Assembly: GCA_910586395.1 (NCBI GenBank)
Contig: CAJUFX010000001.1
Location: forward strand, 185,558-249,557
DNA from: an uncultured Bacteroidales bacterium
Lineage (GTDB): Bacteria > Bacteroidota > Bacteroidia > Bacteroidales > P3
Direction of reading: 5' to 3'
Length of the DNA: 64,000 nt
The notes below the pieces were generated by a model. The model had not been told where the DNA came from. It saw only the letters and a program-made list of their open reading frames with translations, and searched no databases. The position numbers were made by a program, and so were the translations under genes. Position 1 is the first letter of the stretch; every line of letters begins with the position of its first letter. Below are positions 17,658 through 26,541 of this stretch, piece after piece.

Positions 17658-18542
17658 CTATTTGCCCGCCGTGTGCGTATGATAAGCCTTCATCGTGTTC
17701 ATGAGCAGGGCCGCGATCGTCATCGGGCCTACACCGCCGGGAACGGGCGTAATCGCGCTACACTTGGGCGCGACGGCCGCATAGTCCACGTCGCCCACGA
17801 GTTTGAAGCCGCTGGCTTTCGTACTGTCCGGCAGACGGTGCACGCCCACGTCTATGACCACCGCGCCCTCTTTCACCATGTCGGCCTTGACCATTTCCGG
17901 TTTGCCGACGGCCGCGATCAGGATGTCGGCCTGCGTCGTCATGGCTTTCAAATCAGGCGTCTTGCTGTGGCACATCGTCACCGTGGCGTTTGCGTGCGCC
18001 CCGTTGCGCGACATGAGCAACGCCATGGGCGTACCGACGATATGGCTGCGGCCGATGACCACGCAGTGTTTACCGGCCGTCTCGATATCCGCCCGTTTCA
18101 ACAGTTCCATGATGCCGCAGGGCGTGGCCGGAATAAAAGCGTCCTGCCCCAACACGACCTTACCCATGTTGCAGGGATGGAAACCGTCGATGTCCTTGTC
18201 CGGCCGGATGGCCGCGATGACCTTGTTTTCGTCTATATGCTTGGGCAACGGCAACTGCACGATAAAGCCGTCCACCTCCGGGTCGTTGTTGAGGAACTCC
18301 ACGGCGGCCAACAATTCGGCCTCGCTGATGCTCTCCTCGTAACGGTACACCGAAGACGTCATGCCGACCAAGCGGCAGTTCTTCTCTTTGCTGGCCACGT
18401 ATGTCTCGCTCGCGCCGTCGTGACCGACAATGATAGCCGCCATGTGGGGCGCCCGTTTGCCGCCGTCTATGAGCGCGGCGACTTCGGCCGCGATTTCTTT
18501 CTTGATGGTTTCGCTGATCGCTTTACCGTCTATGATTTTCAT
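17658..18542 (-). CDS. folD: Methylenetetrahydrofolate dehydrogenase / methenyltetrahydrofolate cyclohydrolase
   Basis: Bifunctional folate enzyme interconverting 5,10-methylene-, 5,10-methenyl- and 10-formyl-THF. Catalytic region SETYVASKEKNCRLVG (YxxxK), QLPLPKHIDENK, the nucleotide-binding VIGRSHIVGTPMALLM and PVPGGVGPMTIAALLMNT are intact; 294 aa is standard. A -7 box lies upstream at complement 18574-18581. The cyclohydrolase step connects to the methenyl-THF made by the FtcD protein at the window's start, although the genes are far apart. Confidence 0.96.
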   Translation of the reverse strand: MKIIDGKAISETIKKEIAAEVAALIDGGKRAPHMAAIIVGHDGASETYVASKEKNCRLVGMTSSVYRYEESISEAELLAAVEFLNNDPEVDGFIVQLPLPKHIDENKVIAAIRPDKDIDGFHPCNMGKVVLGQDAFIPATPCGIMELLKRADIETAGKHCVVIGRSHIVGTPMALLMSRNGAHANATVTMCHSKTPDLKAMTTQADILIAAVGKPEMVKADMVKEGAVVIDVGVHRLPDSTKASGFKLVGDVDYAAVAPKCSAITPVPGGVGPMTIAALLMNTMKAYHTHTAGK

Positions 18543-18573
18543 GTATTCGGATTTTATACGTCGTTTCTATTTA

Positions 18574-18604
18574 CAAATTTACGGCACGCCATCGGCCGGG
18601 CCAA
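18574..18604 (-). promoter_or_regulatory. Putative folD promoter (reverse)
   Basis: Reverse-strand -7 box TAAATTTG (complement 18574-18581), 32 nt before the folD ATG. The -33 position has only TTGG (complement 18601-18604, 19-nt spacer), a partial match. Confidence 0.5.
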
Positions 18605-18629
18605 CCCGACCTCCGGCCCGCCCCAACGG

Positions 18630-19952
18630 TTATCGTCCCCTGAAGTTCGGACGCATGCCGGGTTTCATCTTGCTGACCGTCTTCATGACCTTTTTCGTAT
18701 CTTCCAACTGCTTGATCAGTTTGTTCACCTGCGCGAGGTCGGTGCCGCTGCCGTCGGCGATCCGCTTGCGGCGCGGTCCGTTGAGCACCTGCGGGTTCGC
18801 GCGTTCGTAAGGCGTCATCGAACAGATCATGGCCTCCACATACTTGAACGCGTCATCGTCGATATCCACGTTCTGCATCATCTTGCCCATGCCGGGGATC
18901 ATGCCCATCAAATCCTTGATGTTGCCCATCTTCTTGATTTGCTGAATCTGTTTGTAGAAGTCGTCGAAATTGAAATCGTTCGTGCGGAACTTTTTCTGCA
19001 GACGCCGCGCCTCCTCCTCATCGAACTGTTCCTGCGCCTTCTCCACGAGCGAAACGATGTCGCCCATGCCGAGGATTCGGTCGGCCATACGCGACGGATA
19101 GAACACGTCCAACGCCTCCATCTTCTCGCCCACGCCCACGAACTTGACCGGCACCTGCACGGCCGCCCGGATCGTCAAGGCCGCCCCGCCGCGCGTGTCG
19201 CCGTCCAGTTTCGTGAGGATAACCCCCTCGTATTGCAAGCGGTCGTAAAACGCCTTGGCCGTATTGACGGCATCCTGCCCCGTCATCGCATCGACGACGA
19301 ACAGGGTTTCCTGCGGATGAACCGCCTCCTTGATGCGGCTTATCTCGTCCATCATCTCCTCATCGACCGCCAGACGGCCGGCCGTATCGACGATCACGAC
19401 CTGAAAACCGTTCTCTTTCGCATAACGCAGCGCATGTTCGGCGATCTTGACCGGATTCTTCTCTTCCGGCTCGCTATAGACCTCCGCATCAATCTGCCCG
19501 CCCAGCGTCTTAAGTTGGTCAATGGCCGCGGGACGATAGACGTCGCAGGCCACGAGCAAAACTTTCTTGCCTTTCTTCTGTTTGAGGTACAAGGCCAGCT
19601 TGGCCGAATGCGTCGTCTTACCCGAACCTTGCAGACCGGCCATCAGGATGACGGTCGGCGTAATCTTCAGGTTCAGTTCCGCTTCCTTGCCGCCCATGAG
19701 TTCCGCCATCTCGTCGTGAACGAGCTTGACCATCATCTGCCCCGGCGAAACGGCCGTCAGCACATTCATGCCCAAGGCTTTCTCCTTGACCTTATCCGTA
19801 AACTGCTTGGCTATCTTGAAACTGACGTCGGCGTCCAACAAAGCGCGCCGCACCTCTTTGAGCGTCTCCGCCACATTGATTTCGGTAATCTTACCCTGCC
19901 CTTTGAGGACCTTAAACGCCCTGTCTAATTTATCCGAAAGATTCTCAAACAT
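18630..19952 (-). CDS. ffh: Signal recognition particle protein Ffh
   Basis: GTPase and RNA-binding subunit of the signal recognition particle, targeting nascent membrane proteins to the translocon. N domain at residues 1-90, G domain with LMAGLQGSGKTTHSAKLA (P-loop), DTAGRLAVDEEMM and TKLDGDTRGGAAL, then the methionine-rich M domain (MGNIKDLMGMIPGMGKMM) from about 300. 440 aa. The frame extends to 19985, but MFENLSDKLDRAFKVL at 19952 is the family start and the promoter -7 box at 19972-19979 excludes the longer form. Ends in the basic KPGMRPNFRGR. Confidence 0.97.
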   Translation of the reverse strand: MFENLSDKLDRAFKVLKGQGKITEINVAETLKEVRRALLDADVSFKIAKQFTDKVKEKALGMNVLTAVSPGQMMVKLVHDEMAELMGGKEAELNLKITPTVILMAGLQGSGKTTHSAKLALYLKQKKGKKVLLVACDVYRPAAIDQLKTLGGQIDAEVYSEPEEKNPVKIAEHALRYAKENGFQVVIVDTAGRLAVDEEMMDEISRIKEAVHPQETLFVVDAMTGQDAVNTAKAFYDRLQYEGVILTKLDGDTRGGAALTIRAAVQVPVKFVGVGEKMEALDVFYPSRMADRILGMGDIVSLVEKAQEQFDEEEARRLQKKFRTNDFNFDDFYKQIQQIKKMGNIKDLMGMIPGMGKMMQNVDIDDDAFKYVEAMICSMTPYERANPQVLNGPRRKRIADGSGTDLAQVNKLIKQLEDTKKVMKTVSKMKPGMRPNFRGR

Positions 19953-19971
19953 ATAATAGAAAGATTTATTG

Positions 19972-20003
19972 CAAAAATACGTCAAATCAAGCGTAGAAAC
20001 AAA
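19972..20003 (-). promoter_or_regulatory. Promoter of ffh (reverse)
   Basis: Reverse-strand -7 box TATTTTTG (complement 19972-19979) and -33 TTTG (complement 20000-20003), 20-nt spacer. Confidence 0.75.
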
Positions 20004-20077
20004 TTCCCGCCGAAAAACGTGAAGGAATACAGCCGCGATGTGGCGGGTGCAGGAAGCGCGACGACCAAGCCCGACGC

Positions 20078-20109
20078 TTTGCGATATCGATAATTTGCAC
20101 GTATCTTTG
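20078..20109 (+). promoter_or_regulatory. Promoter of acyltransferase gene
   Basis: TTTG at 20078-20081, 20-nt spacer, TATCTTTG at 20102-20109; the ATG follows 24 nt later. Confidence 0.8.
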
Positions 20110-20132
20110 ACCCCGCAATCAGATTTCCAATC

Positions 20133-21176
20133 ATGAACATCGAGAATACGCCCGCCGTTTCCACGGGAAATCGCCCGAAAGAGGCCGTCTCAACCGCCGG
20201 TTCCGACGGCAAACGACGGATAGCCGAAATAGATTACCTGAAAAGCATCTATATCATCCTCATGGTCATATTCCATTTGGTTTATATCGGCGACAAATAC
20301 CCCTACCTCAAACAAATCGTCTATACGTTCCACATGCCGGCCTTTCTGATTCTATCCGGCTATCTGGTCAACGTACGGAAGACGCCCGCGGCTTTCGCCC
20401 GATCCGTCCTCTGGCTTTTCATTCCCTACGCCATCATGGAAAGCGGCTATGCTTTCATGGCGTCCGTCCTCCCCATACGCGAAAGCATCGACCGGTTCAC
20501 ATGGTCCGTCCTGCTGGAAAAAGTCTTCGTCCGGCCATTGGGACCTTACTGGTATCTGCATACGCTCATCATCGCCCATATCCTGTGCTATACGGTTCAT
20601 AGAATCCCGTTCCGCGACAGACTCTCGCAACTTATCGTCCTGACAGCCTGCTTCGGTATCCTGGCCGAATGCCGGATCGTTTCCATGACGCATGCCCTCT
20701 ATTTCATCATCGGCTTCGCGATAAGCCTGTGTCAACAGGATCTTTTATCGGTCTTCCGGCCGTCCTGCCTGAGCCTCGCCGCCTTGACAATCTTATGCCT
20801 CAACCCCAACCATCTGGAAAGCCACAGCCTTTGGGGCGTGGTCATCACCTACCTTTCTTTCAGCTTTTTACTATGGGTTTACCCATATATATCCCACGGA
20901 ATCCGGCAACCTTTGCAATTCATCGGCAAAAACACGCTGTCCATCCTGCTGTTCTCGCCCATCTTCACGCTATTGTCCAAACCGCTGGCCCCCCTGTTTT
21001 CCTTTGATCCGACAGGGCTGATTTTCACCTGCGCGGCCGTAAGCCTGACCCTCTGCGGAAGTTTCGCCATCGCATGGACGTCGGATCGATTGAAACTGTC
21101 CCGCTTTTTCTGCGGGAAACCGAACCTCTTGATTCGGAACCGTCAACAAACGGATCTCTCAGCCGCCCCAAAATAA
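20133..21176 (+). CDS. Membrane acyltransferase, acyltransferase 3 family
   Basis: Polytopic inner-membrane protein, 347 aa, about ten hydrophobic segments. After a 30-residue polar N-terminus comes RIAEIDYLKSIYIILMVIFH, the family's opening block with the His of the first helix, then YTFHMPAFLILSGYLV (the FHMPLFF-like motif) and GPYWYLHTLI. This family O-acylates cell-surface sugars or other envelope molecules using cytoplasmic acyl donors; the target here is unknown, though a surface-glycan role fits the region's many glycan genes. Transcribed from its own promoter and followed by the tRNA-Lys gene, whose promoter overlaps its stop codon region. Confidence 0.85.
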   Translation: MNIENTPAVSTGNRPKEAVSTAGSDGKRRIAEIDYLKSIYIILMVIFHLVYIGDKYPYLKQIVYTFHMPAFLILSGYLVNVRKTPAAFARSVLWLFIPYAIMESGYAFMASVLPIRESIDRFTWSVLLEKVFVRPLGPYWYLHTLIIAHILCYTVHRIPFRDRLSQLIVLTACFGILAECRIVSMTHALYFIIGFAISLCQQDLLSVFRPSCLSLAALTILCLNPNHLESHSLWGVVITYLSFSFLLWVYPYISHGIRQPLQFIGKNTLSILLFSPIFTLLSKPLAPLFSFDPTGLIFTCAAVSLTLCGSFAIAWTSDRLKLSRFFCGKPNLLIRNRQQTDLSAAPK

Positions 21177-21177
21177 T

Positions 21178-21208
21178 TTTGTTCTTTCAAAAAAAGTTTT
21201 TACCTTTG
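21178..21208 (+). promoter_or_regulatory. Promoter of tRNA-Lys
   Basis: TTTG at 21178-21181, 19-nt spacer, TACCTTTG at 21201-21208, 16 nt before the mature tRNA 5' end. Confidence 0.8.
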
Positions 21209-21224
21209 CACCCTCTTTCGAGGG

Positions 21225-21297
21225 GGTCACGTAGCTCAGCTGGTAGAGCACATCCCTTTTAAGGATGGGGCCCTGGGTTCGAGTCCCAGCGTGACCA
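21225..21297 (+). tRNA. tRNA-Lys (anticodon TTT)
   Basis: 73-nt cloverleaf: acceptor GGTCACG pairs with CGTGACC, D-arm GCTC/GAGC, anticodon stem CATCC/GGATG with loop CTTTTAA (anticodon TTT at 21258-21260), five-base variable loop, T-arm CTGGG/CCCAG with TTCGAGT loop, discriminator A. CCA is not encoded. Confidence 0.98.
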
Positions 21298-21305
21298 CAA
21301 ACTCC

Positions 21306-21341
21306 AAACCCCGGCTTATCAAAGTTGGGGTTTCTTTTTTT
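21306..21341 (+). terminator. Terminator of tRNA-Lys
   Basis: Stem AAACCCC (21306-21312) / GGGGTTT (21327-21333) followed by CTTTTTTT. It ends only 8 nt before the ATG of the next gene, so that gene must be expressed by read-through or from an internal promoter. Confidence 0.85.
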
Positions 21342-21349
21342 GTGGTCCT

Positions 21350-24097
21350 ATGAAACAAACGCTGTTTCCGCCCCTTGTCCATGGCGATCCGACCGAACGG
21401 CAGCAGACGCTTGCCGAAACAGCCCGTCTGTTGCTTTGCCTTTTACTTTCCGCCATCGGCTTCTATGGCATTGCATCGATTTGCGCACAGGTGTATCATC
21501 CCGACATCCGTCCCCTCATCGAAGAAAGCCGGAGGCTGTTGCCCGAACACCTCGTCAACGATGTCCGGCCGGAACCGTTGGAAAACCTGCTCTACAATAC
21601 CGGCCTGCTTTATTTTCCGCTTTCCCTCTTAGGTCTGTACGGGCTTTTCTCGCGCCGGCGCGCCGAACGCCTGTTGTCGCGGCCGGCCATATCCACAACC
21701 ATTCTATATACGACTTGTTTCGCCCTGCTGACGTTGGCGTTTTTCACATTGAGGCAACCCAATCCGTTCTTGGGCGCCAAACTTTCGATCACCGATTTTC
21801 AACCGACCAATTTCAAAGTGTTCTTCGCGCCTCTGCTCGCAGCCCGGAGACCCTTGCTTTACCTTGTATTCATTCCAGCCATCCTCGGATTATGGTACGG
21901 TCTGAGCCGGCTCGCCCCCTCCGCATACGGACGCGCGGATCTGTTGCTCGGCATCACGGTCAACCTGGCGGCATTATGGCTTCTGTCGATCGTCTATCGC
22001 ATAAACCGCTATACGTTCCCCGATACCTGGCAGGGGCAATACGACCTGAACGCCGTCTATTATTCGCAGACCCAGACGCTGGCCGGCAGCCCCGTATTGA
22101 TAAACGGCGTCACGAACACTTACGGCGGCTACCCGCTGTTTCTCGCCCCTATCTTCAAACTCATCGGTTTGGACATCTCGCGGTTCACGCTCGTCATGAG
22201 CCTGCTCCTCGTCGTCTGCGTCACCTGCTGGGCTTACTTCCTGAACCACTTTACCCGCAGCCGTCTGATGGCGGCCTTGGGGCTGACCGCCTTGCTGTTT
22301 TTCGGCTATCTGACGCCCTATCTGCACGACAGCCTCGTGAACCGCCATACGTTCGATTCTTATTTCGCCAACGCGCCCATCCGTTGGGTCAGCCCGGCTT
22401 TCACGCTCCTGGCGGCCACATTGTACAGCCGACAGCGCACCGCCGTCCGGAACACGGCCTATTATGCGGCGGCCGTATTGCTGCCGCTCGGCATCGTCTG
22501 GTGTCCCGACTTCGGATTTATCAGTTGTACGGCCTGGCTGTTTTTCGTACTGTTCCGCGATTTCTGGACGAAAGCCGCCATCCCCGCCGGCGGCGGATCC
22601 ACCGGAACGGACAAGCCGCGCGTGGCCTGGAAAACCGAAGGCCGCCACATCGCCGTATGGATCGGGGGCATCTTACTCTCGTTCGGTTTGCTCGCGCTCG
22701 TTATGCGACTGGCGTACGGCGCCTGGCCCGATTACCGCCTGTTGTTCCGCACGGCCGCCGTCTTCGGCAAAATCGGCTTCTTCACCTTGCCCATGCAAGC
22801 CTGCCATCCGTGGTTGCTCGTCGCGCTGACCTTCTGCATCGGACTGGCCTACAGCCTGTCGGCTTTCTATCGCCGCCGGACGGACGACCGGGCGGCCGCC
22901 GTCTTTCTGCTCAGTCTGCTGGGGTGCGGCCTGTTCGTCTATTTCAAATCCAGAAGCCATCACGGCAATCTGTTTCAACCCGCCCTCTACGCCATCATGC
23001 TCGGCATCCTGTTTACCGACATGCTTTGGCATCAGATCCGCGAAAAGGGCGTACGCGCGCTGTGGTTTCCCTGCGCCATCGGCCTGTCGCTTATCGGTTC
23101 GGCCGTCCCCGAAAGCCTGGCCGCCGCTCCTGCCTTGCACGGCCTGACCCGCCCTTACCACGGCAACACACCGCCGCCAGACAAGAGCCGCATTCTCGAA
23201 AACAAGGCCTTTATACGGCAATACCCGCGTAAGACCGATCGGGTGTGGGTCTTGACGAGCCATAAATTCCAAAGTTTTTATTTTGACAAACCGTTGTTGC
23301 AATCGGCGTTCAATCCGGGTTTTCTGGATTTGAACACCTTGACCGACTACCAACGGGCCCTGCGCACGATGCGCGACTCCAACTTCACGGTGTTTTTGGA
23401 CGGCGGATCGTTTTATTATTCGCAATGGCGGGATTTGCGGTCCATCCTGGCGGCACGCTATGTCGTCGATACCCAACGCCTGCAACCCGACCGACGGGCG
23501 TTTTCAGCTTTGAATCCACGGAAGAACCGGCTTCCGGCAACGGCCGTTCTGACCCGCCCCGGCGAAAACGCCTTGCTCCACCGCAAATATACCGACACGC
23601 CGCAGGGCTACGGCCTACGCGTCCAAGACGCCTGCGGCCTGCCTTTCACCTTAGACATGCAGACGTTCTCGGTGGAAATCATATTTTTGGCGTGGCCGCA
23701 ACACTATTCGCGCAGCACGGTGTTCAGTCAATACACCGACACGGCCGGATTCGGCTTATTCCATGTGAACGAAAATAACCATACCAATCTTTACGGCTTT
23801 GCCTGCGGCCCGACCCAACGCCTTTTCCAGATACCGACGCCCTCTTGGAATTATATCGTGTTCAACTTTATGCCGGATGCCGTAGATCTCTATGTAAACA
23901 CGCAGCACTACGGCCGCATGCCACTGCCCGCCCCCTACCGGCCCGGTTCCGATAAATTTTTCATCGGCGCGCAAGATGGTCTCGCGCACTACATAGGCGG
24001 AATCAGCGAAATCGCGATCCACGGCCGACTCCAAACGGAAGCCGGCATGGTAGCGGCATTCGAGAAATTCCGCCGAAGCGTGTTATATGGGGAATAA
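21350..24097 (+). CDS. Large polytopic membrane protein with C-terminal LamG-like domain
   Basis: 915 aa, no family recognised with confidence. Residues 1 to about 600 contain roughly a dozen hydrophobic segments interrupted by loops, with an overall look of GT-C glycosyltransferase-like membrane proteins (long extracytoplasmic loop after the first helices, e.g. DTWQGQYDLNAVYY), but no diagnostic acidic motif could be pinned down. Residues about 600-750 are soluble (VWVLTSHKFQSFYFDKPLL). The last 150 residues, with TFSVEIIFLAWPQ, GFGLFHVNEN and FFIGAQDGLAHYIGGISEIA, resemble a concanavalin-like/LamG jelly roll that would bind sugar. The whole suggests a surface-glycan enzyme or sensor. The gene begins 8 nt after the tRNA terminator. 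Confidence 0.7.
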   Translation: MKQTLFPPLVHGDPTERQQTLAETARLLLCLLLSAIGFYGIASICAQVYHPDIRPLIEESRRLLPEHLVNDVRPEPLENLLYNTGLLYFPLSLLGLYGLFSRRRAERLLSRPAISTTILYTTCFALLTLAFFTLRQPNPFLGAKLSITDFQPTNFKVFFAPLLAARRPLLYLVFIPAILGLWYGLSRLAPSAYGRADLLLGITVNLAALWLLSIVYRINRYTFPDTWQGQYDLNAVYYSQTQTLAGSPVLINGVTNTYGGYPLFLAPIFKLIGLDISRFTLVMSLLLVVCVTCWAYFLNHFTRSRLMAALGLTALLFFGYLTPYLHDSLVNRHTFDSYFANAPIRWVSPAFTLLAATLYSRQRTAVRNTAYYAAAVLLPLGIVWCPDFGFISCTAWLFFVLFRDFWTKAAIPAGGGSTGTDKPRVAWKTEGRHIAVWIGGILLSFGLLALVMRLAYGAWPDYRLLFRTAAVFGKIGFFTLPMQACHPWLLVALTFCIGLAYSLSAFYRRRTDDRAAAVFLLSLLGCGLFVYFKSRSHHGNLFQPALYAIMLGILFTDMLWHQIREKGVRALWFPCAIGLSLIGSAVPESLAAAPALHGLTRPYHGNTPPPDKSRILENKAFIRQYPRKTDRVWVLTSHKFQSFYFDKPLLQSAFNPGFLDLNTLTDYQRALRTMRDSNFTVFLDGGSFYYSQWRDLRSILAARYVVDTQRLQPDRRAFSALNPRKNRLPATAVLTRPGENALLHRKYTDTPQGYGLRVQDACGLPFTLDMQTFSVEIIFLAWPQHYSRSTVFSQYTDTAGFGLFHVNENNHTNLYGFACGPTQRLFQIPTPSWNYIVFNFMPDAVDLYVNTQHYGRMPLPAPYRPGSDKFFIGAQDGLAHYIGGISEIAIHGRLQTEAGMVAAFEKFRRSVLYGE

Positions 24098-24172
24098 GCC
24101 TCTCCGAAGCAAAACCGCCATGTCGTCTCTCCATGTCGGCGGCACGCCTATTTTGCGATGAAAGCGCGGAGA

Positions 24173-25006
24173 CTATCGGGCGCGCTGGCGCAGGGCTTCG
24201 TAAAGCAGGATGCCGTTGGCCACCGAAACGTTGAGCGATTCAATGCGGCCCAACATCGGGATACGCGCACGGCCATCGCAGAGCTTCAGATATTCCGGGC
24301 TGACGCCGTCTTCCTCCGACCCTAAGATGAACGCGGTCGGATCCGTATAATCGATTTCGGTATAGGGCGAACTGCCTTTTTCGGTAACCGCCACGATTTT
24401 AAGTCCTGAAGCCTTCAAAAAATGAATGGCCGTCTTGAGATTGGCTTCACGGCAGACAGGCACCGTCAGCAACGCGCCGGCCGAAGCCTTGAGCGCGTCT
24501 TCGTTCATGGCCGCCGCATGATGCGCCGGGATAATGACGGCATCGACCCCCGCCCCCTCGGCCGTCCGCACCATGGCGCCGAAATTGCGCACGTCGGTGA
24601 TGCGGTCGAAAATCAGCACGAGCGGCACGCGGCCGGCCTCATAGACCTGCGGCAATACGGCGTCTATCGTCTGAAACGGCACGGGCGAGATATAGGCGGC
24701 CACGCCCTGATGGTTAGCCTGCGGAAACAGCCGTTGCAAAGCTTCGGCCGGCAGGTATTGCACCGGCAAGGCCGCTTCGCGCACCGCCGCCATGAGCTCT
24801 TGTCCCAATTCGCCTTTCAAGCCTTTCTGCACCAATACTTTTTCAATGTCCTTGCCGCTTCTGACGGCTTCCATAACCGGCCGCAAGCCATATACCACAC
24901 GGCGTTCGCCGTTGCGCGGGCTTGGACGTCCTTGACGTTCCTGACGCCCCTCCACTTCCCTGTGGCGCGGCATGGCCGGCGAACGTCTATCCTCCACTTC
25001 TCTCAT
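24173..25006 (-). CDS. rlmB: 23S rRNA (guanosine-2'-O)-methyltransferase RlmB-type (SpoU family)
   Basis: TrmH/SpoU methyltransferase of the RlmB group, which methylates the ribose of G2251 in 23S rRNA. The N-terminal substrate-binding domain begins at VVYGLRPVMEAVRSG (residue about 37), and the knotted catalytic domain has the three SpoU motifs: IFDRITDVRNFGAMVRTAEG, FILGSEEDGVSPE and IPMLGRIESLNVSVANGI. 277 aa. A 35-residue Arg/Glu/Pro-rich N-terminal tail precedes the domain, possibly an RNA-contacting extension or a mis-set start; no later ATG fits. Divergent from mtaB. Convergent end with the LamG-like gene across a 75-nt gap that holds an imperfect CCGCC/GGCGG hairpin. Confidence 0.9.
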   Translation of the reverse strand: MREVEDRRSPAMPRHREVEGRQERQGRPSPRNGERRVVYGLRPVMEAVRSGKDIEKVLVQKGLKGELGQELMAAVREAALPVQYLPAEALQRLFPQANHQGVAAYISPVPFQTIDAVLPQVYEAGRVPLVLIFDRITDVRNFGAMVRTAEGAGVDAVIIPAHHAAAMNEDALKASAGALLTVPVCREANLKTAIHFLKASGLKIVAVTEKGSSPYTEIDYTDPTAFILGSEEDGVSPEYLKLCDGRARIPMLGRIESLNVSVANGILLYEALRQRAR

Positions 25007-25090
25007 AACTCGGTTTTAAGGTTGCAAGTTTACGCATTTTTCCGCGATTTCACGCCATAACAGCCAAGACGGGCGCATGAAAAAAAATAG

Positions 25091-25098
25091 TATCTTTG
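25091..25098 (+). promoter_or_regulatory. -7 box of mtaB-ispH-recF
   Basis: TATCTTTG fits TAnnTTTG; no good -33 TTTG is visible. The open frame's TTG at 25096 lies inside it and can be dismissed as a start. Confidence 0.6.
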
Positions 25099-25116
25099 TG
25101 GGATAAAAAACGTGAC

Positions 25117-26541
25117 GTGAAAAGGATCGCATTCCATACCTTGGGCTGCAAGCTCAACTTTACCGAAAGCTCGGCCTTGGCGCAACGTTTCGAACAAGCC
25201 GGCTTCACGGTGGTTCCAGCCGACACCCAGGCCGACATCTATGTCATCAACACGTGTACGGTCACGGCCGAAGCCGAAAAGAAATGCCGCCAGTTCATCC
25301 ACCGCCTCCACCGCCTCCATCCACAGGCCGAAATCGCCGTAACCGGCTGTTTCGCCGAATTGCGGAGCGAAGAACTGCGCGCGATGGCAGGGGTGAGCCA
25401 TGTTTTGGGGACGGCCGACAAGACGCAGCTTATCGAACTGATTATAAACGAAGTGAACCGACAGGCGGCGGCCGCGGATGCGGTCGGTACGGCGGTGGCT
25501 CCGCCCGTGGACAGCGCGGCCTTTACACCGCTCTATTCCGCCAAAGGGCGGACGCGTTCCTTTTTCAAGATACAGGACGGTTGCGACAACTTCTGCACTT
25601 ACTGCGCCATCCCCTACGCCCGCGGCCGCAGCCGCAGCGCCAGTATCGCGCAGACCGTGGAGACGGCGCGGCGCATCGCGGCCGACGGCTTCAAGGAAGT
25701 GGTTTTCACAGGCGTCAACATCGGCGATTTCGGCCGTAAGAACGGCGAACGATTGGTGGATCTGCTGCGCACGCTGTTGCGCATCGACGGCATCGAACGC
25801 TGGCGGCTGTCCTCCATAGAACCGGATTTACTCGATAGCGAAATCATCGAACTCGTGGCCGGCGAACCCAAACTCATGCCGCACTTCCACATCCCGTTGC
25901 AGGCCGGGGCTGACCGCGTGCTCCGCGAGATGCACCGCCATTACGACACCGCCTTTTTCGCGCGCAAGGTCGAGGAGATCCGCCGACGCCTGCCCGATGT
26001 CTTTATCGCGGCCGACGTCATCGTGGGCTTCCCCACCGAGACGGCGCAAGACTTCGAAGACGGCTACCGCTTCATCGAATCCCTGCCGATTTCCGCCCTG
26101 CATGTCTTTTCCTATTCGGCACGCCCGGAAGCCGTGGCTTACCGCTACGAAAACGCCTACGCCCCGGGCGAAAAAGAAGAACGCAGCCGACGGCTCCACG
26201 CGCTTTCGGACGCCAAGAAAGCCGCCTTTTACGAACGGTTTTCGGGACAGTCCGCCGTCGTCCTGTGGGAATCCGAACTATTCCGGCCGACCGGACGCAA
26301 AAGCGATGCCGGCACAGATGATGCCGCGGCGGACGGCAAGACGCGCAACGGACAGGCCGACGACTGCATGCTGGGTTATACCGAAAACTACCTGCGCGTG
26401 GCCGCCCCCTACGATGAGACCAAAATCAATACGCTGGAATCCGTCTTACTGGACCACGCCTACCTGCATCCCGACAAAGACCGCGTCATGAAGATTCGGC
26501 CTACCGAAACGCGGGCAAACCTACAAGCCTCATGCAAGTAA
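25117..26541 (+). CDS. mtaB: tRNA N6-threonylcarbamoyladenosine (t6A37) methylthiotransferase MtaB
   Basis: Radical SAM methylthiotransferase that turns t6A37 of tRNA into ms2t6A. N-terminal UPF0004 domain with the second-cluster cysteines (HTLGCKLNFTE, INTCTVTAEAEKKCRQ, VTGCFAEL), radical SAM motif DGCDNFCTYCAIPYARG, and a C-terminal TRAM-like part are present. 474 aa. The start is a GTG at 25117 giving MKRIAFHTLGCKLN, the usual beginning; the alternative TTG at 25096 overlaps the promoter. A Gly/Asp-rich insertion near residues 390-420 (SDAGTDDAADGKTRN region) is unusual. The end overlaps ispH by 10 nt. Confidence 0.94.
   Translation: MKRIAFHTLGCKLNFTESSALAQRFEQAGFTVVPADTQADIYVINTCTVTAEAEKKCRQFIHRLHRLHPQAEIAVTGCFAELRSEELRAMAGVSHVLGTADKTQLIELIINEVNRQAAAADAVGTAVAPPVDSAAFTPLYSAKGRTRSFFKIQDGCDNFCTYCAIPYARGRSRSASIAQTVETARRIAADGFKEVVFTGVNIGDFGRKNGERLVDLLRTLLRIDGIERWRLSSIEPDLLDSEIIELVAGEPKLMPHFHIPLQAGADRVLREMHRHYDTAFFARKVEEIRRRLPDVFIAADVIVGFPTETAQDFEDGYRFIESLPISALHVFSYSARPEAVAYRYENAYAPGEKEERSRRLHALSDAKKAAFYERFSGQSAVVLWESELFRPTGRKSDAGTDDAAADGKTRNGQADDCMLGYTENYLRVAAPYDETKINTLESVLLDHAYLHPDKDRVMKIRPTETRANLQASCK

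Noticed and set aside
17493..19928. Forward 811-codon open frame
   Set aside because: Antisense to folD and ffh and without recognisable domains.
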